A DNA stretch of 64,000 nt, taken from NCBI GenBank assembly GCA_019310535.1, contig JAFDED010000001.1:84846-148845 (forward strand), read 5' to 3'. The notes under the pieces are model-generated. The model had not been told where the DNA came from. It saw only the letters and a list, made by a program, of their open reading frames with translations, and searched no databases. Shown here piece after piece: positions 50,183-60,382 of this stretch. The first letter of the stretch is position 1, and every line of letters begins with the position of its first letter. This DNA is from Deltaproteobacteria bacterium (GTDB lineage: Bacteria; Desulfobacterota; JAFDED01). Position numbers and translations under genes: made by a program.

Positions 50183-50623
50183 TTATAACCCATAATCATC
50201 AGGATTATATCCTTTCCAGATACAATATTCCCTGAGATCGTTCGCAATTGCAGCTATAACTAAAGAAACCACTGCCACATCGTCAAGCCAGCCCACCACG
50301 GGTATGAAGTCAGGCACAAGATCGAACGGATTTACCACATAAATAATAGCAACCACGATAAATAGAACGGTATCCCATGGAATTTTTTTATAACTGCCAT
50401 TCCTGTAATCTCTGACAATTTCAATAAAAAGTTTTACCAATGCAATCAATTTTTGAGGTGCCGACTTGCCGCGTTTTCGCAGCCACTCTTCTCCGTCAGA
50501 AGCTGCTCTATCAGCACTCTCTTCATCAACGTCTTCTTTGCCCCTCTCTATGAGGTACGTAAGGCATTCCTCACAGTCCTTGTTGGATCCCAGAGGTTTT
50601 CCGCACGCTTTGCACTTTTCCAT
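50183..50623 (-). CDS. YkvA/DUF1232-family protein
   Basis: IPWDTVLFIVVAIIYVVNPFDLVPDFIPVVGWLDDVAVVSLVI; N-terminal CKACGKPLGSNKDCEEC zinc ribbon. Confidence 0.85.
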   Translation of the reverse strand: MEKCKACGKPLGSNKDCEECLTYLIERGKEDVDEESADRAASDGEEWLRKRGKSAPQKLIALVKLFIEIVRDYRNGSYKKIPWDTVLFIVVAIIYVVNPFDLVPDFIPVVGWLDDVAVVSLVIAAIANDLREYCIWKGYNPDDYGL

Positions 50624-50698
50624 GGCTTCACCCTCCCTTTAACGGGCTTTGGCTGTGGGCATTGGGTGGAGACAGTTTCATGTGTCTTGGGCAGGATG

Positions 50699-52717
50699 CT
50701 ATTCCCCGGCTTCCCCCTTCAGCATCCCCATCTCCCGTTCAAAGCGGCTTCGGGACTCTTCAAGCTGGAGTTGAAGGCTTTCCCACTGCTTCATCAATTC
50801 ACGGGAACGCTCTTCCAGGGACTTGTCCTCCAGGCCAAGTTCCCGGACTCTGCCGCTGTCGTCGTAAGTGGCCGGGTCGGTATACAGGGCCTGTATCTCC
50901 CGACGTCTCTGCGAGACGGCGTCCAGCTCCGTCTCAACGCGCTCCACCTCCGCGGAGCTCTCCCGGGTTTCCCGATAGAAGCGGTTGCGGAGCTCCGCCT
51001 CCAGGGCCTTTTTCCCCTTTTCCCGGCGGCGGTTTCTGGTTCGACCGGCCCCGTCGCCGCTGCTCTTAGCCGATGCAGGTGTCTTTGACTCAATCCTTGC
51101 ATGGTCAGGCTGCCCCCCTTGATGTTTCCGGTACATGTAATCGTCGTAGTTTCCGGGAAACCGCCGGAGTGTCCCCGCAATCACCTCCACCACTGAGGTG
51201 GCGACGGCATTGATCAACCGGCGGTCGTGGGTGATGAAGACAAGAGAGCCCGTGAAAGATGCCAGTGCATGCTCCAGAACTTCGCAGGAGGGAAGGTCCA
51301 GGTTATTGGTGGGCTCGTCCATGAGGATCAGGTTTGCGGGGCGGATGAGGAGCCTGGCCAGAGCCACGCGGCTTTTTTCTCCCCCTGAGAGCACGGATAT
51401 TTTTTTGTGGACGTCGTCGCCGGTGAAGAGAAACGCCCCCAACAAAGCCCGCACCTGCGACTGGGGCATCTCCTGTGCAATGCCCCAGACTTCCTCCAGG
51501 ATTGTACGATCGGAATGAAGGGTTTCCATGTGATGCTGGGCAAAATAGGCCACGGCCACATTGTGGCCCACTTTCCGCCGGCCGTGATCAATCTTCACCA
51601 TGTCGCCCAGGATCTTGAGAAGCGTGGATTTTCCGGCTCCATTGGGGCCCACCAGGGCAAGCTTCTCCCCGCGCAGGACTTGAAATTCCAGGTCGCAGTA
51701 TACCCTGATGGTTCCATACGATTTATTGACTCCCGAGAGGGTGATGACCTCCCGGCCCGAACGGGGAGGCTGAGGGAAGTTGAACTTCACCATGGGGGGC
51801 TCGGAGGGCGGTTCGATCCGCTCCATCTTCTCCATCATCTTCAACCTGCTCTTTACCTGGCTGGCCTTGGTGTTCTTGGCCCGGAACCTCTCGATAAAGC
51901 GCTCCTGAGCAATGATTTTTTTTTGTTGATTCCTGTAGGCCGCCTCCAGTTGACGCTGGCGAAGATCCCGTTCCTGCACGTAGAAGCTGTAAGGGCCTGA
52001 ATATATTCTGAGACCTTTCCCCTCCAGTGCCACAGTCTTTTGCGTGACCTGTTCCAGGAATGCACGATCGTGCGAAACAAGCACAATGGAACCGGCATGT
52101 TCCTTCAAAGTATTCTCAAGCCATACAAGGGACGCCAGGTCCATGTGGTTGGTCGGCTCGTCCAGGAGAAGCAGGTCCGGCTCCTGAAGCAACAGCCTTG
52201 CAAGGGCAGCCCGCATGCGCCAGCCGCCGGAAAAATTCTCCAGGGGCCATGACAGTTGATCCTCGGTAAATCCCAGCCCCTGAATGATCATGCGGCATCG
52301 AGCGTGGATTCTCGATCCATCAGCCGCATCATACTGGCGCTGAAGCCGATCCAGCTCCCGCAGGTGCCGTTCCAATTCACTCTGGTCCTGCAGGGCTTCC
52401 ATGCGTCGCCCCAGTTCTGCTATTGCTTGCTCGGTGGCTACTATAGCCGAGGCGCCCGCCAGCACGAATTCCTCCAGGGGCAGATTATCCAGGCGGTCCA
52501 CCTCTTGAGGCAAGTATCCTATCCGACTCTCTTTTCTGCGGATGATCCTTCCGCTGTCCGGAGCTTCCTGCCCGGCAATAATCCTGAGTAATGTGGTTTT
52601 TCCCGATCCGTTGGGACCCACCAGCCCGATGCGATCCCCTGGATTGATTCGCAGGTTCACTTCCCGGAACAACTCAAGCCCGCCGAATGATTTAGAGACT
52701 TTTTCAACAAAAATCAT
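50699..52717 (-). CDS. ABC-F family ATPase (YheS/Uup-like)
   Basis: Two ABC domains (GPNGSGKTTLLRI, FSGGWRMRAALARLL; GPNGAGKSTLLKI, LSGGEKSRVALARLL), linker, C-terminal coiled coil; start at 52717 preferred. Confidence 0.93.
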   Translation of the reverse strand: MIFVEKVSKSFGGLELFREVNLRINPGDRIGLVGPNGSGKTTLLRIIAGQEAPDSGRIIRRKESRIGYLPQEVDRLDNLPLEEFVLAGASAIVATEQAIAELGRRMEALQDQSELERHLRELDRLQRQYDAADGSRIHARCRMIIQGLGFTEDQLSWPLENFSGGWRMRAALARLLLQEPDLLLLDEPTNHMDLASLVWLENTLKEHAGSIVLVSHDRAFLEQVTQKTVALEGKGLRIYSGPYSFYVQERDLRQRQLEAAYRNQQKKIIAQERFIERFRAKNTKASQVKSRLKMMEKMERIEPPSEPPMVKFNFPQPPRSGREVITLSGVNKSYGTIRVYCDLEFQVLRGEKLALVGPNGAGKSTLLKILGDMVKIDHGRRKVGHNVAVAYFAQHHMETLHSDRTILEEVWGIAQEMPQSQVRALLGAFLFTGDDVHKKISVLSGGEKSRVALARLLIRPANLILMDEPTNNLDLPSCEVLEHALASFTGSLVFITHDRRLINAVATSVVEVIAGTLRRFPGNYDDYMYRKHQGGQPDHARIESKTPASAKSSGDGAGRTRNRRREKGKKALEAELRNRFYRETRESSAEVERVETELDAVSQRRREIQALYTDPATYDDSGRVRELGLEDKSLEERSRELMKQWESLQLQLEESRSRFEREMGMLKGEAGE

Positions 52718-53093
52718 TCCCAACTCCCTTTTGATACCGCGAGGCTCCATGGAAGATGAGTAATTCCTCCTGGGTGCGGATATGGATATCACTGTTAGGA
52801 TTGTAACGGTAAGAGCGTTCTATTTCAAGCAGTTCGCGAAGAAATCATGTGGATGGCGGCCCTACCTGCTCAGTGCTATGGTATTTGCCTGATACCTCCT
52901 TGTGGAACTATTTTACTGTGGCAGAGAGATATGCGTAATGAATAACGTCAGGTAATTACGATCAAATAACGAACCTTTCCACCGCAAACGAAGTTCGAAA
53001 TCGACTTGACAAAACGACACGTTCCTCGATACAAGCTATACGTATGCACAAATTTGAAAGACATGGATATTACCTGCAACGAAAGGATCGACG

Positions 53094-54107
53094 ATGAAGG
53101 TATCAGTGATCAACAAGGCTCATGAGGTAGCGCTGGAGGAGAGGGAAACCCCTTCTCCAGGGCCGCAAGAGGTTCTGGTGCGCATGCGCGCCATGGGAAT
53201 CTGCGGAACAGACCTCCACGTGTATGAAGGGGGACATCCCGTTGTCACATTCCCTCACATCCCCTTCCATGAGATGAGCGGGGAGGTGGCGAGTACCGGC
53301 GCCGGGGCGGAAGACTTGCGGCCCGGGCAGCACGTTGTGGTGGAGCCCGTCATCGAGTGCGGCCGATGTTATAGCTGCCGCATCGGCATACCCCACAACT
53401 GCTTCCAGCTTCAATTCAGGGGCATCCACGTGGATGGAGGCGGCCGGGAATATATGGTGGTACCCCGGCACAAGCTCTATCCGGTCCCCGATGACTGGCC
53501 GCACGAGAAAGCCGCTTTAGCCGAGCCGCTGGGGATAGGCCTTGAGTCGGCTCATACGGCCGATCTCATTCCCGGAGACACAGTGGCCGTATTCGGCGCA
53601 GGGCCTATTGGCCTTGCCGTTTTACTGGCCGCGAAACAAGGGGGGCACCGAACCCTTATTTTCGATATCGAGGAGCCGTGTCTGAACAGGGCCCGGGCAC
53701 TGGGGGCCGATGAGGCAGTTAATCTTCGACAGACCGACCCCTTGGAAGCAATCCGGGACTTCACCAAGGGGGAAGGGGCCAACGTGGTGGTCGAGGCCTC
53801 CGGCAAGGCCAGCAATTTTCCCCTGTCGGTGGAAGGGGTTTCCATTTGCGGCCGCGTGGTTATTGCAGGGCTGATTCTGGAGGAAGTATCGCTGGTGCCG
53901 TTCACCCTGATACGCAAACGCATAAGCTTGCGGGGGACCCGAAACAGCAACAAGATCCCGCAAGCCATCGAGTTGCTGAAAGAGCGGCCTGAGATAGCAG
54001 AGACCTTCATTACCCACCGCCTGCCCATCAGCAGGGTGAAAGAGGGATTCGAGCTGCTCCTTAAGCGCCCGGAGGATATATGCAAGATCATGCTCTTGTG
54101 GGATTGA
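53094..54107 (+). CDS. Zinc-dependent alcohol dehydrogenase (MDR family)
   Basis: MGICGTDLHVYEGGHPVVTFPHIPFHEMSGEV; VEPVIECGRCYSCRIGIPHNC; VAVFGAGPIGLAVLLAAK. Confidence 0.93.
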   Translation: MKVSVINKAHEVALEERETPSPGPQEVLVRMRAMGICGTDLHVYEGGHPVVTFPHIPFHEMSGEVASTGAGAEDLRPGQHVVVEPVIECGRCYSCRIGIPHNCFQLQFRGIHVDGGGREYMVVPRHKLYPVPDDWPHEKAALAEPLGIGLESAHTADLIPGDTVAVFGAGPIGLAVLLAAKQGGHRTLIFDIEEPCLNRARALGADEAVNLRQTDPLEAIRDFTKGEGANVVVEASGKASNFPLSVEGVSICGRVVIAGLILEEVSLVPFTLIRKRISLRGTRNSNKIPQAIELLKERPEIAETFITHRLPISRVKEGFELLLKRPEDICKIMLLWD

Positions 54108-54153
54108 TGCGGGAGTTGAGAGATAGAGAGATCGGATCGGGAGGGATGGAACA

Positions 54154-54954
54154 ATGGGAGTTTTGGATTTATTCAGGCTGGACGACAGGGTCGCCGTCGT
54201 TACGGGAGCGGGGCGGGGATTGGGTCGGGCCATGGCCCATGGGCTTGCCGAGGCCGGGGCCCACGTGGTCATTGCGGATTTGTTGGAAGAGAATGCCCGG
54301 AAAGTGTCGGCCGAGATCGAGACCCTGGGCAGAAAATCCATGGCGCTGAACGTGGATATCTCCACGCCGGAGGGCGCCCAACACATGGCAGACGAGGTTC
54401 AGCAAGAGTTCGGGCGGATCGACATCCTGGTGAACAGTGCGGGCGTGGTTGCCAGGCCCCAGTGGGAAGGCGGCGATTCCAGCATCCCCACGGAACTCAT
54501 CGCCCCCGAGAACTGGGAGCATGTTATACGGGTGAACCTAATCGGCACATTCCTCTGTGCCCAGGCGGTGGGAAAGATCATGATCCGGCAAAAACGCGGA
54601 AACATCATCAACATCGCGTCCATGTCGGGCTTCGTGGCCAACCTGGGCCGGCACAACAACCCCTATTGCGCATCCAAAGGCGGCGTTGTCATGTTCACCA
54701 AGCAACTGGCGGGCGATTGGGCCGATTACGGCATACGCGTCAATGCCATCGGACCGGGGTACATGCGCACGGAGATGGGCGCCGGTCCCCTGAACGATCC
54801 AAAGACAAAGGATCTGATCAAAGTCCTTACGCCCATGAGGCGGCCTGGCGAGCCGGAAGAGCTTAAGGGGCTGGCGGTCTTCCTGGCGTCGGACGCCTCG
54901 TCTTTTCTCACGGGCCAAACCGTCGTCATCGACGGCGGATATACCTGCTGGTGA
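54154..54954 (+). CDS. SDR-family oxidoreductase
   Basis: VAVVTGAGRGLGRAMAHGLAEAGAHVVIADL; NSAGVV; NPYCASKGG (YxxxK); TGQTVVIDGGYTCW. Confidence 0.95.
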   Translation: MGVLDLFRLDDRVAVVTGAGRGLGRAMAHGLAEAGAHVVIADLLEENARKVSAEIETLGRKSMALNVDISTPEGAQHMADEVQQEFGRIDILVNSAGVVARPQWEGGDSSIPTELIAPENWEHVIRVNLIGTFLCAQAVGKIMIRQKRGNIINIASMSGFVANLGRHNNPYCASKGGVVMFTKQLAGDWADYGIRVNAIGPGYMRTEMGAGPLNDPKTKDLIKVLTPMRRPGEPEELKGLAVFLASDASSFLTGQTVVIDGGYTCW

Positions 54955-55219
54955 CGAGCCGGCGGGCCGGCCGGATGCGATTCGACTCAGGTTGGCGGCC
55001 ATGGGAAAACACCCTTTCTCCTTGGTGAAAGGGTTTAGGTGCGAAAAAATTATTTTAGACTATGGTCTGCAAATTAATGGCCGAGGGGTGCTACTTATGA
55101 GAATAGCTGATCCCTTCGTGACATACTTAGTTAGAAAATAGAAATTAGAACTATTATGAATAATCATTTAATAGTAATATAATTAAATAGTTATGCAGTT
55201 AACCCGTGCAGGCACCTGA

Positions 55220-55261
55220 CCATTTTCATGCTCCGAGGGTGCAGCCCCTGAATGACAATTA
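55220..55261 (-). repeat. 42-bp dispersed repeat, copy B (inverted relative to copy A)
   Basis: Reverse complement taattgtcattcaggggctgcaccctcggagcatgaaaatgg, matches 23019..23060. Confidence 0.75.
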
Positions 55262-55701
55262 CGTAGAAAATGTCTCACCACTGTGACATGGGCTGTGTCC
55301 AAAATACCCTTGAATTATTGTCCCCTCGGCCCCGCTTGTGGAGGGGTGCCAGTGTGACGGGGTTCTAAAGTAGGGACACAGCGCGCTGTGCCCTTACAAA
55401 ATTCCTCCTCACCCCTACCCTCAATACCCTTGACTTAAGGATACATACATATGTTGACGCAATTCTCTCAGAACAGGTGAACAGGTTGCATGATACCATG
55501 AAAACATTCAACAATGATTGGAGGATTAAAAGGAGAAGAAGGCTTCGGTCTTGAAAAAGTCGGGATCTTTGTTGTATATATTTTATGATGAAAGTACGAG
55601 GAATTGAGCGTTTTCACCCATGGGTCGTTCCCTCGTTGCGCGAGGTGGCTCAAGTTCAATAGAAAGGCCATCTTTTCTAAACTCATCTGGAAGGAGCTAT
55701 A

Positions 55702-57312
55702 GTGAATAACCCATCTGATCCAGACATGGACCCCCAGCAATGGATCGAGGCGTATCGGGCCATTCAGATACAAGGCTTACCCGAGGATAGCGCCTTACAG
55801 GAAATGGTTCATGCTGGTCTTCACAAAATCACAGCTCCATTCCTTCGTTCAAAGAAAGCCGCAAAAATTTTTTCCCGGATTTTGGGCCACCATGGGCCGG
55901 TAGCCCTTACTCTCCGGCCAATGCATGAAGCGGGCTTTCTCTCCATGTACGTGCCTGAGTTCGGCCGAGTCGCCTCCATGCGCTCCAGCGACGAATCTCA
56001 TCGTTTTGTCATCGGGGAGCACACCCTCCTGGCCATTGAGATGTTGGATGAGTTCAAAATAGAACACCCTGACGGAACGAGGGCTCGATATTTCGAGGCC
56101 TTCCGGAATATCCGGCGGCCGGAGGTTCTCTATCTTGCCACCTTGCTTCACGATATCGGTAAGGGCCTGGGAGGCGACCACGAGAAAGAAGGGGGTTCCC
56201 TGGTCCCTGAAATTTGCGCCAGGCTTTACTTGAACGAGAAAGATTCCAAAACAGTCCGGTTCCTTGTGGAAAATCATCTCCTCATGGCGCAAACGTCTCA
56301 GCGAAGGGACCTGGATGATTCGGCGACAATAAATGGCTTTGTGGAAAAAGTTGGCCGGGAAGAACGGCTGCATATGCTTTTTCTTTTGACGAATGCGGAC
56401 AGCCTCGCCGTAGGCTCTGACAGTTGGAACGAGTGGAAGGAGACCCTTCTTTATGAACTGTACATCAGGAGCCGCCGCAGGTTCTGGGAAAAAGCCAGAG
56501 GGATCGAACAGGAAGGGATCCCTCCCTTGGAGGTAGGACGTCGGGCGGTTGATTTCTTGGAACCTCACATCAGCAGGCGGGAACTTGAGGAACATGTGGA
56601 AAAGATGCCCGCATCTTACTTTCGGTTTCTTCATCCAAAAGATCTGGCCCGCCATGTAGAGCTTGTACATCGGGTTCGCGTAAAGAAAGAGGCTGTTGCC
56701 CTCCAGTGGATCCAGGGTACGCCCGGCCATTGCCGGACGTTGATGGTTTGCACGCGCGACCGGTTGGGCCTTTTCGCGGACATTGCAGGGACGTTGGCCG
56801 ACAAAGGACTCAATATTCTCAATGCTAGTGCGTATACCCGGGAGGACGGCCTCGTACTGGACTTTTTTGTGGTTACACAGTGGCGGGATTCATCGGCTTG
56901 CTCCCCGGAAAAGGAATGGGAAGTGGGGGAGGCGCTCAAGCATATGCTCAACCAGGCTCAAGATATCAAGGCTTCCGATCCCATATTGCCGGCACCCCCG
57001 TTGAAAGGCCGCCGCGAACGACCACTGATTACCGTATCCAATAACGTCTCACGGCGATTCACGGTGCTGGAGGTGGAGGCACATGATGCGCCGGGATTGC
57101 TCCACGCAATTTCCAGGTCCCTGACCCGTATGGGATTGGACATTTCCCTGGCCCGGGTCATCACGGAGGAGGACCGGGCGCTGGACGTGTTTTACATCGC
57201 CGATGCCGGAGGGGGGCAGATCCTGGATATGGAGAGGTTGAGAGCGATCAAAAGGGCTCTGGAAGAGGATCTGACAGGTATTCCCCACCCAGCATTAAGG
57301 ATTAAGAGTTGA
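55702..57312 (+). CDS. GlnD-like protein with HD and tandem ACT domains but no N-terminal nucleotidyltransferase
   Basis: HDIGKGLGGDHEKEGGSLVPEI...HLLMAQTSQRRDLDD (HD); CRTLMVCTRDRLGLFADIAGTLADKGLNILNA and FTVLEVEAHDAPGLLHAISRSLTRMGLDISLARVIT (ACT); N-terminus begins in the linker region. Confidence 0.85.
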   Translation: MNNPSDPDMDPQQWIEAYRAIQIQGLPEDSALQEMVHAGLHKITAPFLRSKKAAKIFSRILGHHGPVALTLRPMHEAGFLSMYVPEFGRVASMRSSDESHRFVIGEHTLLAIEMLDEFKIEHPDGTRARYFEAFRNIRRPEVLYLATLLHDIGKGLGGDHEKEGGSLVPEICARLYLNEKDSKTVRFLVENHLLMAQTSQRRDLDDSATINGFVEKVGREERLHMLFLLTNADSLAVGSDSWNEWKETLLYELYIRSRRRFWEKARGIEQEGIPPLEVGRRAVDFLEPHISRRELEEHVEKMPASYFRFLHPKDLARHVELVHRVRVKKEAVALQWIQGTPGHCRTLMVCTRDRLGLFADIAGTLADKGLNILNASAYTREDGLVLDFFVVTQWRDSSACSPEKEWEVGEALKHMLNQAQDIKASDPILPAPPLKGRRERPLITVSNNVSRRFTVLEVEAHDAPGLLHAISRSLTRMGLDISLARVITEEDRALDVFYIADAGGGQILDMERLRAIKRALEEDLTGIPHPALRIKS

Positions 57313-57380
57313 TTCAAATTGATCGATTAAAAAATGCCATCCTTTTCTCTCATGGTCAAAGTGCATTACATGTTGACGGT

Positions 57381-58388
57381 TTATTCCACCAGCGGTGTGA
57401 TCGACGTGCTTTTGAAAGACAGGTAGACAGCGTCGAGGAGGTGAAGGTCCATCTCGTGGTAGGAGCGGGTGGTGATCTCGACGACGAACTGTTCCTTCGC
57501 GGCAACACTCAGGTGGACAAGATTGCCTGAGGTGCGGATCTCTTTGATCTCTCCCGGCAGACAGTTGCGGGCGCTGGAGACAAGAGGCTGCTTTGATACG
57601 ATGATGTCGTTGGGTCGGATTGAAATTCTCCGATACTTAGGGTCCGGCGAGGGCAGATTAATGCAAAGATTTCCTGTGTCCAGAACAGGCTCTCCATCCA
57701 GCATCCGAACCGTTCCCCGGAATGTGTTCTTCCTGTCCGCTTCAGTCACACGGCCTTCTTCCAGCATAAACGTTCGCTGGGCCACCCTCACGGCCTGACG
57801 AGGATCGTGGGTAGTCAGCAAAATGGTAATTCGGCACTGGTGGTGAATCTGAGTGAGTGTCTCCTCCAGCGCCTCCACACTGGGTCGGTCTACGTTGGCC
57901 GTAGGCTCGTCCAGAAGGAGCAAGCGCGATTGGAGGGTCAGACCGCGGGCCAGGGCCACCCGCTGGGCCTCGCCGCCTGACAGACGAAGCGCGGATTTTT
58001 TCTCAAACCCCGCAAGCCCCACCATCTCCAAGGCCTCACTTACCCGTTGACGAACCTCGGCCTTCGGCAGACCTCGGATGCGAAGGCCGAATCCCACGTT
58101 GCCCTCCACCGAGGTTCGAAACATATAGGGGTTCTGGTGCACCAGGGTGATATCACGCTTTATTTTTCGGAGATCGACAGCATTATCATCCAGCCGTTTG
58201 CCGTCCATTACCAGGGTGCCCGTGAACTCCCTATCCAGTAAAGCCAGAATCCGAAAAAGAGAGCTCTTGCCCGCCCCATTGGGACCTACGAGGGCGTAGA
58301 ATGACCCGCCGGGTATCCGGAACCGGGGTATATCCAGCACGATGCGGCTGCCGTAGTGCTTCCGGAGGTTCTCGATGCGAACTTCCAT
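57381..58388 (-). CDS. tupC: ABC transporter ATP-binding protein (tungstate/molybdate type)
   Basis: YALVGPNGAGKSSLFRILALLD, LSGGEAQRVALARGL; clustered with TupB- and TupA-like genes. Confidence 0.85.
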   Translation of the reverse strand: MEVRIENLRKHYGSRIVLDIPRFRIPGGSFYALVGPNGAGKSSLFRILALLDREFTGTLVMDGKRLDDNAVDLRKIKRDITLVHQNPYMFRTSVEGNVGFGLRIRGLPKAEVRQRVSEALEMVGLAGFEKKSALRLSGGEAQRVALARGLTLQSRLLLLDEPTANVDRPSVEALEETLTQIHHQCRITILLTTHDPRQAVRVAQRTFMLEEGRVTEADRKNTFRGTVRMLDGEPVLDTGNLCINLPSPDPKYRRISIRPNDIIVSKQPLVSSARNCLPGEIKEIRTSGNLVHLSVAAKEQFVVEITTRSYHEMDLHLLDAVYLSFKSTSITPLVE

Positions 58389-58395
58389 ATAGATA

Positions 58396-59088
58396 TTACA
58401 CCTTTTCCAGTTGAAGGGTATGGAGAAGGATGTTGGCTGCCAGGGCCACAGAAAGCAGGATGATCCCGATGGCCAGAGCGAGGCCGAATTCTCCTTTGCC
58501 GGTCTCCAGGGCGATGGCTGTGGTCATGCTACGGGTATACCATCGGATGTTGCCGCCCACCATCAGGGAACATCCCACTTCGGCGATTACGCGGCCGAAG
58601 CCTGCGATGACGGCTGCCATGGTGGCATAGCGTGCTTCCAGCATAACGGCCAATGCGGCCCGGGCCGGACCGGCGCCCAGTGTCAGGGCGGTTTCCCGTG
58701 CCCGCGCGTCTATGGTACGGAAGGCCGAAAGGGTCAGCGCAGTGACGATGGGTGTGGCCAGGATGAATTGCCCCATGATCATCGCGGTGGGTGTGAACAA
58801 AAGTCCCACTTCTCCCAGCAGTCCGCGTCGAGACAGCAGCGCATAGAGAAAAAGACCCACCACCACCGTCGGCAGAGCCATCAGGGTATTGAGCACGGTT
58901 TCAACCGTTCGCTGGCCTCGAAACCGCGAGACGGCCAGCATAAATCCCGCTGGAATCCCCACCACGGCCGCCAGTAATGTGGCCGTGCCCGAGACACGCA
59001 GGGAGAGAAAGGCAATGGCCATAACCTCCCTGTCAAGGGTGAAAATGAGCTCCAGCGATTTGAGGAACGCTTCTCCAATGTAGTACAA
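58396..59088 (-). CDS. tupB: Tungstate-type ABC transporter permease
   Basis: FLSLRVSGTATLLAAVVGIPAGFMLAVSRF; ARETALTLGAGPARAALAVMLEARYATMAAVIAGFGRVIAEVG. Confidence 0.87.
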   Translation of the reverse strand: MYYIGEAFLKSLELIFTLDREVMAIAFLSLRVSGTATLLAAVVGIPAGFMLAVSRFRGQRTVETVLNTLMALPTVVVGLFLYALLSRRGLLGEVGLLFTPTAMIMGQFILATPIVTALTLSAFRTIDARARETALTLGAGPARAALAVMLEARYATMAAVIAGFGRVIAEVGCSLMVGGNIRWYTRSMTTAIALETGKGEFGLALAIGIILLSVALAANILLHTLQLEKV

Positions 59089-59205
59089 GGCTTCCCTCTC
59101 TCAGCGTGTTTCGGGGCGGTAAAACATACCACCCGAAGATATCCTCTACGAATGCGAAAAAGATATCATTAAAAAGCCGGGGACCCATTATTTCCGGCTC
59201 TTCCG

Positions 59206-60033
59206 TTACTTCATCGGCACAGCCAGGGGCGTAAAAAGCACTTTTCCTGTTTTATCCGTGAAATTTCCTATCATGGCCTGACCCCCGGGAGATGTCAGCC
59301 AAGTAATGAGCGCCATGGCCAGTTCGTATTTGACGTCGGGATGCCGGGCTGGACTGACGGCGATGATAGAGTATGGGTTGTAGAGACCGTCTGACTCTTT
59401 TTCGAAAACTCCCCGTATCTGTATTTTGTCCAGGTACTTCAAATAGCTGCCGCGGTCTGCCAGGGCATATCCCTTCTTTTCGTCCGCCATGATGAGCACT
59501 GCTCCCATTCCGGCACCCGCATCGACGTACCATGAGCCTGAGGGTTGTATGCCCGCGTTCCCCCAGATTTTCCGTTCTTTGATATGCGTGCCCGAATTGT
59601 CCCCCCGGGAGATGAAAACAGCCTTCGATTCCGCGATATTACGGAACGCTTCTTCAACCGTGGCTGCGCTCTTAACGCCGGCGGGGTCTTCTGAAGGCCC
59701 TGCAATCATGAAATAGTTCGCCATTAACAACCGCCGGTTCACCCCGAAGCCTGCATCTACGAATTTCATTTCCGCATCCGGTGCGTGAACCATAGTTACA
59801 TCCACATCGCCGTTTTCAGCCAGCTTCAGGGCCTTGCCGGTGCCCACGGCGATAACATCCACCTTGACGTTATGCTTTTGTTCGAAAGGCGGCAGGATAT
59901 AAGCCAGAAGACCGGTGTTATCCGTGCTGGTAGTGGTGGAAAGCCGAAGCCGTTCCGCAGCCCGTCCGGTTGTCCCAAGAACCATGCCCATAAGCATTAC
60001 AATAATGACGAGTACGCTTTTTTTCCACTTCAT
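59206..60033 (-). CDS. tupA: Tungstate-type ABC transporter substrate-binding protein
   Basis: LRLSTTTSTDNTGLLAYILPPFEQKHNVKVDVIAVGTGKALKLAENGDVDVTMVHAPDAE; start at 60033 preferred over 60180. Confidence 0.9.
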   Translation of the reverse strand: MKWKKSVLVIIVMLMGMVLGTTGRAAERLRLSTTTSTDNTGLLAYILPPFEQKHNVKVDVIAVGTGKALKLAENGDVDVTMVHAPDAEMKFVDAGFGVNRRLLMANYFMIAGPSEDPAGVKSAATVEEAFRNIAESKAVFISRGDNSGTHIKERKIWGNAGIQPSGSWYVDAGAGMGAVLIMADEKKGYALADRGSYLKYLDKIQIRGVFEKESDGLYNPYSIIAVSPARHPDVKYELAMALITWLTSPGGQAMIGNFTDKTGKVLFTPLAVPMK

Positions 60034-60382
60034 TTTTTTCTCTTTTTGCTTTTGATGTAATGCCAACAAACGATCAGCCGGTTGCAAACAACGTTTCCCC
60101 CCTCTTCCCGGAGAAATTCGCGGGAAAGAAAGGGAAACAGGCAATCCATCAAAATCCGCAAAAGGCGATGTCCTGCGCATTTCATTTTTCCTTTCCCATC
60201 GGGAGGCGAGGGAGTTGCCTCTCTCACCCTATCGGCCAGCTTTCCGGAGGCAATAATCTCCGGATAAGATGGCCCGGAAAAAATTATGCGGTTCGTCCTC
60301 ATGCAGTAGGCAGCTATGAATTATGAGTAATTGTAGTTGCAGTATAAAAAATATTCGCAAGTATTAGTTGAAGTCTGATGGT

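Noticed and set aside
53552-54386. 200-aa and 254-aa minus-strand ORFs
   Set aside because: Antisense to ADH and SDR genes, both of which have clear motifs on the plus strand.
55374-55394. Palindrome GGGACACAGCGCGCTGTGCCC
   Set aside because: Could be a protein-binding site or hairpin, but with no U-tract, no clear gene context and no second copy seen, function cannot be assigned.
55849-56730. 293-aa minus-strand ORF
   Set aside because: Antisense to the GlnD-like gene; no family resemblance.
60243-60264. TCCGGAG-gcaataat-CTCCGGA inverted repeat upstream of tupA
   Set aside because: Short hairpin without U-tract; not a recognisable ModE site or riboswitch.
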